A stretch of DNA of 64,000 bases from Rachycentron canadum (Eukaryota > Chordata > Actinopteri > Carangiformes > Rachycentridae): the NCBI GenBank assembly GCA_038496675.1, contig CM076662.1, positions 19,793,404 to 19,857,403 on the forward strand, written 5' to 3'. The notes below the pieces were generated by a model. It was not told where the DNA came from, did no database searches, and saw only the letters and a program-made list of their open reading frames with translations. A program made the translations under genes and the position numbers. This document shows, one piece after another, positions 37,826 to 50,117 of this stretch (position 1 is the first letter of the stretch; every line of letters begins with the position of its first letter).

Positions 37826-40800
37826 GTAGGTCTCATTTTCCTAACCAATTTGAAAGCTCTCCTGGGTTTTTATCCAGCTGGGAAAATCTCTGGATACTGG
37901 TGTCACTGGTTTCATCCAAACAACCTGCTGGATTTGTTCACTGACCTCTACAGAAATTTAGTTCACATAGAGGTTTCACGGGAACCTGAAAAAACCTGAA
38001 TGAGCAAACATCAGCAAGGGAAATCTACATCTCAACATTCAATGATTCAACAATTTTATTTGCTTAATTTAGGTTAAATGAAAGTGAAGACTTTTTACTA
38101 CGTACCACAAAGGCTTCCCAGCAGCCTTGTTTTGATAATATTTCCATTTTCACAATTAATTTATACCCTCACCTCTATTGTTAAGTGTTTTGCAGTGTTT
38201 ATCTTTCACACAAAGGATATTGCTTTAACTTTGTCCTTTTGTTCAACAACAATTTCACAACAGCACAATGAAACTAAAGAAACATCTGACTGATCAGCAA
38301 CTGATTTATTCACTGTGTTTTTACACAGCAGTTTTTCATATCACAGTGAAAAAAGCACAGATATGACAGTTTTTCTTTTTGAACCAGGACCTGATTTTTC
38401 TTTTAATAAACAGCAGATGTAAAACCTGTCACTGGCTCCTCTCATTTCAGCCATAAAAATACGTTTTAGCTTCATTTTCTCATTTTCCCGTGAGAACGCG
38501 ACTTTACACTCACTGCATCTTTGCTGAATATTACCACTACATCTTATTCTTTACCCTCTTCATACCCTCCCGGAAAAAGATGGCATTACATGTTTGGCCT
38601 ATTTTACTAAAAGAGCAGGTGTTTGCAGCGTTTCCTGCTGTGTCTTTGACCTAAATTCTGTCCTCTCAGCTGTTTGTTTACTGTATTGTCTCCTCGTGAG
38701 AAACACAACATACTCACGAATATCAAAAACATTTACACATAAACTTGAATATATTGATCAAACAGATACAAATATGAACATGTTATTTCCATATAGACTG
38801 TCTGGGTTTCTATCCACAGCTGTTAGTGCCAATTTATTTTTTTGATATTTAGTGTCTCCCTTTATCTGAAAGGCTTTGAAAATAATTTGAAAAAAAAAAA
38901 AAAAACACATTGGTTTTGAAAGCACAGGGCTTATGTGATGGAAACTTTACCTTGAAATGACACTTGGCTGCTGCTGATGCTTGAAACAAGAAATATTCCA
39001 AAGGGCTTTCATACGATGACTTAACTAGTCACTAATATGTAATAATAGACAGTAGATAGTTTTAAAATTCTGTCAGTTGCCATAATTGATAAAAACTATC
39101 TGATTTTTTCAGTGTGTCTCCCTATAAAAATCAGTCTAAATTTAAAACATATCAAAATATATCACAATATTAATTTTTTCCTTAAGAACACAGTCAAAGA
39201 GTGAACATCGATTTTAAAAGAACCCTGTGGAGTTTTTTTCAAACCAAACAGAAGTTATGTTTGCCTTCAGTGATATTGATATCTTGAAATGTTTGAAGAT
39301 CCAAGTTTGGTAAATTTGGTACTAATTATTATGCAAATATAGAAAATGTGTAGTTGTTATGGTTATGAAGTTTTCAGGAAAAACAGGAAATTATGTAGTT
39401 AGTAAATAAATCATCAGTTTCTTAGACAGACAAACAAAAACTCATTTTAAAAAACAGCAAACAACTGACCAAAGTGCTGCAACACACCAGGAAAACAAAA
39501 TCAACACAAAACCAGATCAACAGACAATGAAACAGCACAACAAAGACAAACTAGCAGACCAAAAAGAGAACAACTTAATTTGGTCAAAGAGCCAATGAGA
39601 ATAAAAAGGCTTTCAGACGGGATGCGAAGGAGGAGAAGCAGATCTGATCCACAGTCTGGAGTTTAAGATGAGCATGAGGGACGGTGAGGAGGCCCATGTC
39701 TGACCCAGTTGTAGTAAATGAGAAGAAGGCTTTTATTTTGGTGTTGGTACAAAAGAAACTGGATTTAACTACTGCCTTTACCTGTTTATAGGTCAGTCTA
39801 AAATAACTGAATACTTGTCTGCTGTTCATATATCTGCATTTTTCTGCATTGCTACTTTTTTTTTCTTGTGGTGTTTTGTTGATCATGGAATAGAAACAAC
39901 GTATTACGTTAGTCTGCATCACTGATAATGGTCAGAACCTCTGTACCAGAGCTTGTTAAAGGCTTCGTATGTGTCGAGTGCTTTGGTTTGTTACAGTGAT
40001 TGTCCTCTCTGTCTCTGTGTTCTCACCTCTTGTCCTGGAGTTCAGCATATTTCCTCATCACTTATTCATCATGTTGTTTCACCAAATGTAAAGATGATTC
40101 ATAGTAAAACCAATTTATATCCCTTAAAACTGCATCTGCTGCCATCCCCTCTGGAAGAAGATGGATTATAAAAAGCATTTAAAAGATGGATTTTGATAAA
40201 TTGCCTGTGGTTTGGAAATATTCTCAAGTTACAATGATATCTTTATTATCCATTGTGACGGTTGGCAGAGTGTTAAACTAATGTAGCATGAACAGCAGAA
40301 AAACAAATGTAATATACTGACGGGAGCTGAAAACAGTTTATCACAGTGTGAAAAACACAGCCACTGCGAGTGCATTGTTGGTATTATTCTGTGATTGTGG
40401 CAACACACAAAAAAAAAATATCATAATGTGTCTTGGCAGTTTTCATTAAAAGAAGACTTCAGACAAAGGAAATAGAAGGAGAACATCAGGGATTCCCTAT
40501 CATTCAATGATGGATACACTTAATCGTTTGAACCTATAAAAACTGGTTTAAAAAAAAAAAAAAAAACACATCTGTGATGCAAACTGAACATCAGCACATA
40601 CATCACCACTGCTGTCTGTGGCTGTGCCCCGAATATTAGGAAAACCAAAAAACTAAAAGCCATTAATGTCATGAGAAACATCAAGGAGTGCCGAGAGGAA
40701 CTTGGAGGAAAATGTTAGGAAAGACAGAAAGTTTTTGGACATGCTTTGTATAAATTACACAGTGGAAATGTTAGCGAATATAGATGATTTTTCTTACAAA

Positions 40801-42271
40801 GCCATGAATTTTAATTGTAGTATTGGTCGTTTTAAAGTTTTAACATATTTGGTGTATAAAGCTTTTATTCTGAAGGAATTGAGCCAGAAGTCCACACATG
40901 TTGCCGCTGTCAGTAAAATGTTTTGTTTTGTTGAGAGGACACGCTAAAAGGGTGGTTTTCACTGCTCATAAGTCTCCTCGGCTCTATAGTGTATTTTAGT
41001 ATCTTTCAGCTCATTGTTTTAGTTTTCTAGTAGTTTACTGCTTTTATTCACGCCCACCACCTTCATCAGGGTCATTTCCAACTGCAGCAAGCAGCTGTTT
41101 TCAGTGAGAAGAGGTCTGATAAACTCACTGTACACTGTCTGCTCCCAGTGCTAACAAAGTTGGCCATCGCTGGTTCCTGTAGTGGATCTTTTAGCAGCTA
41201 AAGAGTTAGATATTTCCCTCAGGTGTTGGTGGAGCTAAAAAGAGAGTTAGCCAGGTAGACAAAAGCATGTCCAAAAGAATAATAACGATGCCCCATATCT
41301 GCTGGATGAGTAAATAAGCAACTGCTTGCTGAAAGGTTTGCTTTATTAACTTTGTATGCCAGTGTTGTGTCCTCAGCAACAAGTGGTCAATGTTTAAATC
41401 ATGACTCTATTTAACAAAAGGCTGCAAGATTATTGACTTTTTGCACAGAAATAATCTGTTACCAAACAACCCCCAAAGTAATGTAGTTTACTGTTTTGCA
41501 GCCCTTTCACTATCCAGAAAATCTGAATAAGTGTAAGAGATACTGAACCAAAGTTACAGAAGCACTAACTTGGCAGAAATGTAAGGCTCTTTTCTCCTCA
41601 CCTATTTATTTTTGCATTAAAAAAGAAACTATATCAGACCTGTCATAGAACCTTTTGTGTGAAAAACACTGGAGCCATAAAACCATTTCTGTGTCGCAGT
41701 GATATAGGGATGTTAAATGCTTTGCACAGGATCCTTAGAGCTTTCAAACAATGTGTAATTTGTCAGGGTTGTGTCAAGTCTCCAGACCATAGCACATCTA
41801 AAGTAAGGCTAGCAGGATCAAAGCTGGTGGGACAGTGTGTTTGAACCGTGAGAGGTTAGAAACTTGTGAGTTGCTGAACTAAAAGCTAATGTGGCAGACA
41901 ATTCAGAGCATAGTGTTTAGTTGCTGTAATGAGAGCAGGTAGCAAAGTGATCAGATATGTAATCTTGTTTCGACTACAGTTAAAGTATATGGATGAGAAG
42001 GGCATTTTTCACCTTTTACACCCAGAGGATGACTCAGCGCTGTGAAGCTTCAGCCTGCTGCTCTGTAATCAGCAGGAAATTTACTGTACAGTGCAATAAG
42101 AGCATTAGTGCAAGCGAAGTGGTTGAGTGATTGTCTGCAAGTCTTGACGAGAGGAAGTCAAAGACGTGCCAAGTTCATTAAAAAAACATTCAGTCAGAAA
42201 TTAGTTGTACGACTCAGCTGCTGCTCTTTTCAAACAATTCAATATTTGCAGTCCTTTCTTGTGCAGCCAAC

Positions 42272-42311
<40 letters not shown>

Positions 42312-42614
42312 ACACCTCAGCCCGAAGCCCTAACAAGCAGCAGACACTAAAGGTGTAATTTATTGATTAAAAAGTGAGAAAGAACAGACTCAGTCTTCGC
42401 TGTCTGTCTTGTCCTCTGCTGCAACCGCAATATCACATGTACAGGCAGTTTCTCTCCAGTTGTAGGTGACTGTGTGTTTCTTCTTTTGGTTATATAGTGA
42501 CTTGAGGACCGTGAATGTTAAAATCTCTATCACTCAGACACAGTTATCTGTTGTCAATAAAATAAATACTCGTTGTGTTAAGTCACTGACTCTTTGTCAT
42601 ATTTTGTGTTTCAG
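37826..42614. other. Intron 4: no gene; mostly AT-rich
   Basis: 38000-40900 is AT-rich with A runs near 38890 and 40551. 40930-41260 and 50290-50470 share ggtgttggtggagctaaaa/ggagttggtggagaccaaa and agttag phrases typical of a fish repeat. A CA microsatellite lies at 42274-42315. Confidence 0.45.
42274..42315. repeat. (CA)n microsatellite
   Basis: About 18 CA units with one slip near 42310, 300 bp before exon 5. Confidence 0.95.
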
Positions 42615-42821
42615 CCTCTGATGTGGTGAGTTTCGACGGCAGCACCAGCAGTCTGGTGTGCAGGTTGAGTCCCGGGCCAAAGCGGACGTCCAAAGAGGTC
42701 GTCTCTCTGAAGTTTAAAACCCTGAGGAATTCTGGGATATTGCTGCACGCTGAGGGACAGGGAGGACTCAGCCTGAGCCTGGAGTTAGAGAGAGGAAAAC
42801 TACTGTTGCTGCTCAGACAAG
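42615..42821 (+). CDS. cntnap4: CNTNAP exon 5: first half of laminin-G domain 1
   Basis: The acceptor tgtttcag ends at 42614 and the donor gtagta starts at 42822. The exon is 207 bp and phase 1 on both sides. It reads TSDVVSFDGSTSSLVCRLSP, then SLKFKTLRNSGILLHAEGQ and LSLELERGKLLLLLRQG. The FDG start, the K.KFKT.....ILLH.EGQ strand and the LELE.GKL strand are the standard opening of CASPR laminin-G 1. The codon split at 42615 is a threonine (A + CC). A TTAA-flanked transposon begins only 93 bp after the donor. Confidence 0.95.
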
Positions 42822-42914
42822 GTAGTACACAAGGCAGCCAAATACTGTGGGTACTGACATGTTCTTGTAGGAAAAGCCCCAACCCATTTTTCTGTTCGGA
42901 AGAAAATACATTAG

Positions 42915-43289
42915 AGGAGCTATTTGTAAGTTTTGCAATTGCTACATATGCAACATAACAATATAATATCTCTTTACTTATTAAGCTTGACAAGACCTTC
43001 AGCCATCGCTGTGTTTACAAGACAAGGGGATTATAATACACCCTCTGAGCAGTGCTGCGTCTTCAGGGCAGACTGGATGCTACACTGCCCCAGTGAAAAT
43101 GACAAGACAGTCTGAGTGGACCAAGGCTAGCTGGTTAGCATGCTAACTTCAGTAGAAGAAAAGAAGTGAAAGAAATAGGTGCAAAACAAGAGGTTTGCTT
43201 TCCTCTGCTGGGCACAGCTCTTGGTGAGTGAACGTCTGTTTAGGCTGATGTTGGCTGTGTGGCAATAACAATATTTACAAGTAGCTCCT
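42915..43289. mobile_element. TTAA-flanked inverted-repeat element, copy 2 (375 bp)
   Basis: It is flanked by TTAG (mutated TTAA) at 42911-42914 and TTAA at 43290-43293. The ends aggagctatttgtaagtttt and reverse complement AGGAGCTACTTGTAAATATT are terminal inverted repeats. The interior shares ctctgagcagtgctgcgtct, ggcagactggatgct and ggttagcatgctaacttcag with copy 1 at 16066-16465. Confidence 0.72.
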
Positions 43290-43550
43290 TTAAGAAATGT
43301 AATAAGTAGACATGCATATAGCGTACACATAAAGGATCCCTAAATATGTTGTATTCATGGACACAATATCTGTATTAATTTCTTCATCTGAACAAATTAA
43401 TAAGACTCTTAAATTGTTAGATTTAAGCAGGAGAGAGGAAAGTTTTGCTGGTAAACACATTTGCTTTGACAAGGAACATGATGTTTTCATATGTATCGTC
43501 CAGCAGATATTTACTACCCACCACTTTCACGAGTTATCAAGTTATTTTTG

Positions 43551-43552
43551 AC

Positions 43553-43581
<29 letters not shown>
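43551..43581 (+). repeat. Poly(A) run, about 30 bases
   Basis: The longest homopolymer in the window. It could be the tail of an old retrocopy, but the sequence before it is not recognisable. Confidence 0.9.
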
Positions 43582-43585
<4 letters not shown>

Positions 43586-44007
43586 GAGCAAAGAGACGTG
43601 TTGGTTCTAGTCTTTCAGACTTTGTGGATTTATTGGTACAGCAGTATCTGTATCAGACCGAGGACAATATAAAGCCTCTGGAATAACTTTAGATTGGTTT
43701 TGGTTGGGTGAGATGGCCGACACACAGGACGCCACATGATTGGTTTACATCTTGGCTCCCTCTCTGCTGCTACATCTCTGTCTAGTTACAGCTGTGATGG
43801 ATGGTTCCCGTTTACTGTAGCACATGTTTGGGCTGGACTCTGAGAGACTACACGCATGGCTCATTGTCTGTACAGATACAGAGTAGGTGTGTGTGTATGT
43901 GTCTTTGTAAATGGGGTTAAACCAGAGGTTGTCGGGCTGCCATGCTGAATCATCACCATATGGCCCACCTCTCATCAGGAATCCCATCTGGCTGCTGAAA
44001 TACTTTC

Positions 44008-44078
44008 TCCATCCATCCATCCATCCATCCATCCATCCATCCATCCATCCATCCATCCATCCATCCATCCATCCATCC
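44008..44078 (+). repeat. (TCCA)n tetranucleotide repeat
   Basis: About 17 pure TCCA units (71 bp), likely polymorphic. On the minus strand it encodes an artefactual MDGW repeat. Confidence 0.97.
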
Positions 44079-45225
44079 TATCTGTTTACCCTCTTTCTAT
44101 TTCACCTCTCCCAAAACTTTCCCTCCTTTCTCCTCTTTCTTTTTATCTTTCTTTCGGTCCACTTCTCTGCCATCTGTTTCTCACAAACACTCAGCATCCT
44201 TAATCTTCCATCATCTGTTCCTCTTTCATACATCTATTCTACCTTTTATCCACCTGCTACTCTGTCCTTTGTCTTCCTCTCACAGAAGGTAAACTTGTAA
44301 AATTACTTTACATAACAAACAGACGTTCAGCGCATCCTTAAAGAAATTAACACATTTCAAAGACAAGTTATGACATTTTAATAGAACTATGTTCCCTTGA
44401 ACACTGAGCAAATCATAACCAAATGAGTATCACCTTTAAAAAGCACCTAGACATCTCAGAAACAACTATCACTGCAAGAAGTGGATCAACTTGACAAAGT
44501 GTTTTTACTAAAACACATTTACCACCTGTGCTTCAAGTGAAATTCCACCTTAAATAGAGTCCATGCTATCTTATTGACTCAACTTGAAGAAAAAGTGTGT
44601 CAGTCACAGTAAAGAGAGACTGCAGCTCTGGGAAAGGAAATTAAAGCAATCCATTCAAATGAAAGAAGAGAGACTGAGAGGAGCTCGGCTTCTGCTGCGA
44701 CTGATCAACACTGAGAACAACAGGCATTATTCACTCTTCTCTTTCATCCTCATCAGTTTCTGTCCCTCTCTACCCCTCTTTGTTTCCTCGCATGACTCTT
44801 TGCTCTTCTGTTTTTCACCCTTTCTGTTCTAATTAATGTTGTTTGTCTTGGTTTGTCTCCACAGATCTTCCAGTTCTTTATTTCTTCAAACATCAGAAGA
44901 GACCATTTTTCTTTTTCTTTTTTTTTTTAGCTATACACTCTTCATTTTTCTGTCCCCTCTCTTTACTATCTCTCTGTCCCCAACACACTCACAGACCCTT
45001 TTGATATCCCTCCCCCTAACCCTCTCTTCTGTTTTCCTCTTCCTTCATTGTTATGTATCTCTGTCTTTTGGATATGCCAACACAATTCTTTGCCTCTTAT
45101 GTTTTTTTAAAGACGGCCATAAGCCTTTCTACTTCAGTGTCCTTCAACTTTCTCTTTCACAGTATTTCCTCTTCTTCTCTTTGTGCATGGTGGGGGTTTT
45201 TTTTACGTTACAGATTGTGTAGTTA
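44079..45225 (+). other. Pyrimidine-rich intron 5 DNA
   Basis: 44079-44285 and 44740-45220 are strongly C/T-biased on the + strand. The two long ORFs over them (129 and 128 codons) are rich in Ser, Leu and Phe and are low-complexity artefacts. No gene. Confidence 0.6.
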
Positions 45226-46002
45226 AGGTCATTTGCTGTGTGCATCGACCCTGAGCTCATGCATGATCCGCTCTGCTGTCCTAACAGTAATATATCCTGG
45301 TCTGACCCCCACGGAGCCGAGGCAGTTCGCTTTATGAGGCAACTCTGAGTAACAGCTCTGCATAATCACAGCAAACACAGCACTGTCCTGGAAAACAGCA
45401 AAAACAAAACACTAGGTAGAAATGCGATAGATTAACCTGTTTATAGTTCATAATTAACTCTTGTGCGGTTCTCACATTTTTCTCCACCTTGCAAACACAG
45501 ACAAGCTGGGGTGAAGGTAAAATTGTGAGCAAAAGTGAATGCCGAGGAAGCTGACAGCTTTGGAGGGTCAACAGTGTGATGGTGAGGAGGGTTATCGCAG
45601 GGGTGAAGGTAGAGGGATAGGCTGTGGTGGCTGTGTGGTGCTTGGAATCTGGGGAAAATATGTTAAGAAACATTCCTGAGAGAAAAAAACAACAGGAATC
45701 GCTAGGAATAACCTCCTAAGAGTGGCCGTGTCCATATCTACCACAAAGCAGACTTGCGAGGAGTGGAGAGTAGCTGGGGCTCCTGAACTGGTTGTTTGAT
45801 CAGTCAACGATTCAGAGGAGTGGGATGAAGACAAGAATGCCTGGAATCAGTCTTTTAAAAGAAAAGAGAATAATCATAGTTGAGGATAATCACATCCTTG
45901 GCGTCATTTAAAGTGTTATTTCAGGCCACGTGATCACTATGGGTGTGAGTGTCAGTATTTTGACAGGTAGATTTAATAAAGCCATTGAGGGGGGCCGCAG
46001 TT
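45226..46002. other. Intron 5: no recognisable gene
   Basis: A 113-codon and an 80-codon minus-strand ORF lie at 45332-45834; neither has domain resemblance or a plausible exon context. Nothing else is seen. Confidence 0.45.
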
Positions 46003-46170
46003 CAGGTAGTAGTGCAGCTTGGTCATTGATCCCTGGGTTGGCAGTTGCCAGGATGCGTCAGGAACAGTATCCAGTGTAAAACCTTTGCCAAATGAAATGT
46101 GCAGTAGGTGATCCACTGTGGTGGCTTCTCATCGGACAAAAAAAAACAACAACAGCAACAACAACATTTG
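46003..46170 (+). mobile_element. SINE-like repeat with RTE-type tail
   Basis: The head ggccgcagttcaggtagtag resembles a tRNA A box, followed by attgatccctgggttggcag. The end gtgatccactgtggtggctt and an A-rich/CAA tail resemble the 3' end of fish RTE-type elements. Diverged. Confidence 0.5.
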
Positions 46171-47642
46171 ATGAAGAGATGAAGATGAAGAGAGAAGAGG
46201 CAACATATTAGAAATTCAGAATGTTTCTACAACAGTAACTTGCCTCATTTTCAATACAACTGGCTGCATGGAGTACATCAGTGTCGTTCACTAACATCTA
46301 AACCCACATGAACACACAATGGCTACCTCATAGCCTTATATGAGTTATGAGTCACAAGCCTTCCTGTGCTGGGAGGTTTTCATCTGCAGTTTGCTGGATA
46401 TAATTTTTAAAGATTTTCTCACACAGTGAGTTCTCCTCACTGTGCTACCTCCTACGTTTTAGTGATCAGTGTGATCAAATAATAACTAAAAGGCAAAAAG
46501 TTGATATTATATATATAATATCACCTCAGGAAAACCAGAAGAGTCACATTCTGGGCAGCTGTTGCCATTGGTCTCAAGTGACAATGATAAACAGGTTGAT
46601 ACAGTAAAATGACACTTTCAGTGACTTCAATGAGTGACATTATGATGTATTTCTTTGTTTTGCTTTGATCATTTCTTATCATCATTTCTTATATGATTGA
46701 GATAGAAGACGATAATGCAACTGCTGCGAATTGGCCCATCATCATTCTTTCATCTTGTTCCTACAGTTTGGCTTATTATGCAGAATCGACTTTCTCTATT
46801 CAATCAGCACAAAAGTGATTGATGTGGAAAAAAAAACAAAAACAAAACAGCAGCACATCAAAAAGCCTCCCACTCTGTGACCCCAAGTTGTGTGACTCAT
46901 TGCAGAGCTTCTGCTTCATGCCTATTATGTGACAGACACGGTACTTTGAGAGCGACTTGTTCAGATAATTACACCCGCATGTTTTCTGATGAGCTGAGCT
47001 GTCAGTGTCTCTCTCCATCATCAGATTTTGAGCGGCCATAATGAAACGGCAGACAAGATGCAACGAGGTGATACTGTGTGAGGACACAGGCAGAACATGT
47101 TTATTAGTTCACCACCTGAATGCCTGTACGACAATAGTCTGCTTCTGTTCACCACTGTACAGCTCACAAAGAGTTTAGTGTCGCGCTCATGAACTTTCAT
47201 CCATAAAAAAACTAGTCCCTGTCACAACAGAGAAAGCTAATATCAGAAACAAGATGACAGCAGGGGACAACAACAACAACAACAGGGACTCTACTGCTTT
47301 CAAGGTTTGGATGAATTTGCTTGGGACAGATGCTGCATATGTATCTAGCATTTCCTGAGAGATTTCAATACCACGTTACTTCCTTACTGATTATTTGCTC
47401 CAGTCTGTGGAGTTAAATCATCTTGGACTTTAAATTGCCCATTTTGTCACAAAGGCTTGGTCACAATGTTGACACGTCAAGTGAAGCAGCCACTTGTCTT
47501 CCAGTACCAAGTTGTTCGTGAAGGAAAAGTCAGCAGAATTGACCTGAAGAGTAAAGTACGATAGTGACAAACGTAAGCAAGGTATTCAGTTGACCTTTTA
47601 CTAATTGTAAAAAGTACAGTTAAAGGTCAGTGGTGAAAAAAA
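46171..47642. other. Intron 5: no recognisable gene
   Basis: Contains a perfect 20-bp AT palindrome at 46503-46522 and a (CAA)n run at about 47269-47286. Nothing else is seen. Confidence 0.45.
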
Positions 47643-48166
47643 GTATCCATCCATTATCTGTACCACTTGTCCTTATAGGGTTGGGGCCGGCTAGAGACAT
47701 TTGAGCGAAGGCAGGATACATTCTGGACGGGACGCCTGCCTATTACGGGGTCAAGACATAGAGACAAACAACCATTCACGCTCATATACAAATCTTTGGA
47801 GTGTGAGACAGAGCTGGAGTACCTGAAGGTAACCCAGACAGGCACAGAGAGAACATGCAAACTGCACATTGAGAGGCCCGAAGCCCAGGGTTCGAACCAA
47901 GTGGCACCCCACCATGACGTCCCCCATTGGTTTGTGAGCTGCTGTTTTGAAGCCTCCAGTTTGTAATTTGTCCATATTTGTAAGAAATGTGGACAAATTA
48001 GTGGATCTGATCTGCTCTGTACTCTAGCCTGATTGTGGGACACAGTCCCTAATGCACACCCTGCTTTATGGTCTTTTTTCCTCTAAATGGGACCATCATT
48101 TAAAAAATGAACATCATGTTCATTTGCTGCAACAGTGCTATCCACTATACCACCGTGCCACTCGTG
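47643..48166 (+). mobile_element. CCATCCAT-headed repeat split by a nested insertion
   Basis: atccatccattatctgtacc to gcccagggttcgaacc (47643-47897) is the left part, and aacagtgctatccactatac caccgtgccac (48131-48166) the right part of the same unit seen whole at 27035-27330. The R1-family element at 47898-48122 sits between them. Confidence 0.75.
47898..48122 (-). mobile_element. R1-family dispersed repeat, copy 3, nested insertion
   Basis: On the minus strand it reads AACATGATGTTCATTTTTT, then CCATTTAGAGG, GACCATAAAGCAGGGTGTGC, ATGGACAAATTACAAACTGG and CAGCTCACAAACCAATGGG, colinear with 7921-8145 and 33630-33735. It has no coding capacity. Confidence 0.75.
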
Positions 48167-49439
48167 GGAAAAAAAGTACAGAAAGGAAAAAGTGAAGTGC
48201 TTTGTTGATCTCAACTCCAACTCTGTTGCTACTACACGAAAATTACTTCAGTGCCCAGAAGAGAGGGAACAAGAGAGAGAGAGAGAGATGGCGATGGTTC
48301 TATATATTAATAACAATAAAGTGAGTTTCTATTTGTTTGCCCTCGGACCTCCTATATTGATTCCTACTTTCTCTTTCCAGTCAAGCAGAAATGAAATCAT
48401 CCATCCAATGAACCACTCAATCATAAAATCGTCTCCCTCTCTTCTTCACCTCCGATAGCATAATAATCATTCCATTAATCAGTGCCAGTAAAGGGATATT
48501 ATGTGTTTTTAAGTCTTGCCATCCTTCCTCTCATATTGATTGCACTGTCTCTTTCCACTCGCGCAGACTGTGATTAAATAACTCATCACAGTGATTGTGA
48601 TGACGGGACATCTCAACTCTCCCTATCTAGATGAAATTGTTTTTCTCATCCATGTTATATATATATATCTCACAAAACAGGCAGAAATATCAAAGATACA
48701 TTTGTCCATCATCTTCCAAACTGTCTGTATTCAGCTCTTTCTACACTTAATTCCCTCAGCAGAAGCATAAAGTTTCTCTTCCTCGGACTTTGAGGGGGAC
48801 CGGCTGGGCTCATCTATCATTAATGATATCTCACTATGTTTCTTCTGTTCAGATTAGGCTATATCACATATTTGGCTTCAGTTCTCAGTATCCAGCAGTT
48901 CCTAATGAGATGAGAGATGGTGACCTAGCTGCGCTCGTCTCTGTGGGAAACCGAGAAAAATGAAATACTTAGAAACAGCGCGGAGGCTGTTGTGTTGTTG
49001 CTGTCATGGTGCTGTCTTCCCATGACACCAGGTCAGATTGTGAGAAAGAAGCAGAGGAGCAGGTCAGATAATGAGGAGACAACAAACCAACAGTTGGGAT
49101 AACAAAAAACAAACTGTCATGTTGGATAACTAGAGGTAGAAACAGGGAAAACAGCCAAACAAATTACAAAACAGAAAAGGAAATAGATTACTTGTTATAC
49201 CTAATAGAGCCAAACATATCAAATAACCTGAATAACTAGAACACTGAAAAAACAAGTTGCATAGCTTTGGTCTATCTTGTTCCCCATTGAAGTTCAATCT
49301 CATTCTAAGGAGGTTTCTTTTTTCTTTTTCTTTATTATGTCAAGCTGAGACTTTGCAAATTAAGCAGTGATGATGTGTTGATTAAAAGACTGAGTCTGTC
49401 TCCGTGATTTCCATTTCTCACTGTGTGATTAGTTTTAAA
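48167..49439. other. Intron 5: no recognisable gene
   Basis: Short (GA)n run near 48266-48280 and (TA)n run at about 48656-48667. Nothing else is seen. Confidence 0.45.
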
Positions 49440-49836
49440 TAGCAATCTATTTGTCTGCCTGCTTTATACTTTCCAACCTCCTATTCTTCTTGTGTCATCC
49501 ATCCATCCTCCTTGTTTTTCATCCACCGATGTCTGTACCTTCTCACCCTGCCTTTGTTTCTTCCTCTTCATGTTTGACACCTTCCACACTCTTCCTGCTG
49601 CTTGTACTCCTCCTCCTCTTCATCCTTTTGCTTTTCCCCCTATGTTCCCTCTTTTACACTATTTTCCCTCCTCACTGTTTCTCCTCCACCTTCACCACCT
49701 AAACATCTTCATGTCTTCTTCTGTCCAATCTGCATCTCTCCTCTTGCATTTGTCACCACCCTCCAACTCACCTTCTCTTTTCTCCTCCTCCCTCAGTCCT
49801 CCTTTACCTAACCCTTCTCCTTCTCCTGCCTTTCAG
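49440..49836 (+). other. Pyrimidine-rich run-up to exon 6
   Basis: About 390 bp of C/T-rich sequence ending at the exon 6 acceptor. Overlapping ORFs here (83, 132 and 69 codons) are low-complexity artefacts; the last 18 codons of the 132-codon one overlap exon 6 in the wrong frame. Confidence 0.65.
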
Positions 49837-50012
49837 GTGGTACTTCGTCCTCTGAGCCCCGGCATCTTGCTTCCCTTGGCAGCCTGTTAGATGATCAGCA
49901 CTGGCATCACGTCACTGTGGAGCGGCGAAATGTTCACCTCAATCTAACTGTGGACAAACACACAGAGAGGGTTCAGATCCCTGCAGAGTTCAGCCACATG
50001 GAAATCGAACAG
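49837..50012 (+). CDS. cntnap4: CNTNAP exon 6: laminin-G domain 1, middle
   Basis: The acceptor cctttcag ends at 49836, after about 380 bp of pyrimidine-rich DNA, and the donor gtggga starts at 50013. The exon is 176 bp (phase 1 in, phase 0 out). It reads GGTSSSEPRHLASLGSLLDD, then DQHWHHVTVERR and LNLTVDKHTERVQIP. GSLLDDQHWH is nearly invariant in CASPR proteins, and NLT is a candidate N-glycosylation site at the family position. The linker SSSEPRHLAS differs from mammalian relatives. The following intron is only 105 bp. Confidence 0.96.
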
Positions 50013-50117
50013 GTGGGATGAAACACACTGCCCACACACAGACACACACCTACGTAAGACTGCAAATACATTGATTTTTTTTTTTTTCATTTTTTGCGTC
50101 CTTTTATCCCCATACAG

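Noticed and set aside
43745..44068. ORF with repeated MDGW
   Set aside because: Pure translation of the (TCCA)n microsatellite on the minus strand.
42274..44078. CRISPR-like array of short repeats
   Set aside because: The repeats are simple CA and TCCA microsatellites and transposon ends in a vertebrate intron; no spacer structure.
44836..45222. 128-codon hydrophobic ORF
   Set aside because: It arises from pyrimidine-rich DNA (Phe/Leu/Ser); no homology, splice context or codon bias.
46503..46522. 20-bp perfect AT palindrome
   Set aside because: Alternating AT DNA readily gives such palindromes; no supporting context.
49492..49890. 132-codon ORF overlapping exon 6
   Set aside because: Low-complexity C/T-rich translation; it runs into exon 6 in a frame different from the conserved CNTNAP frame.
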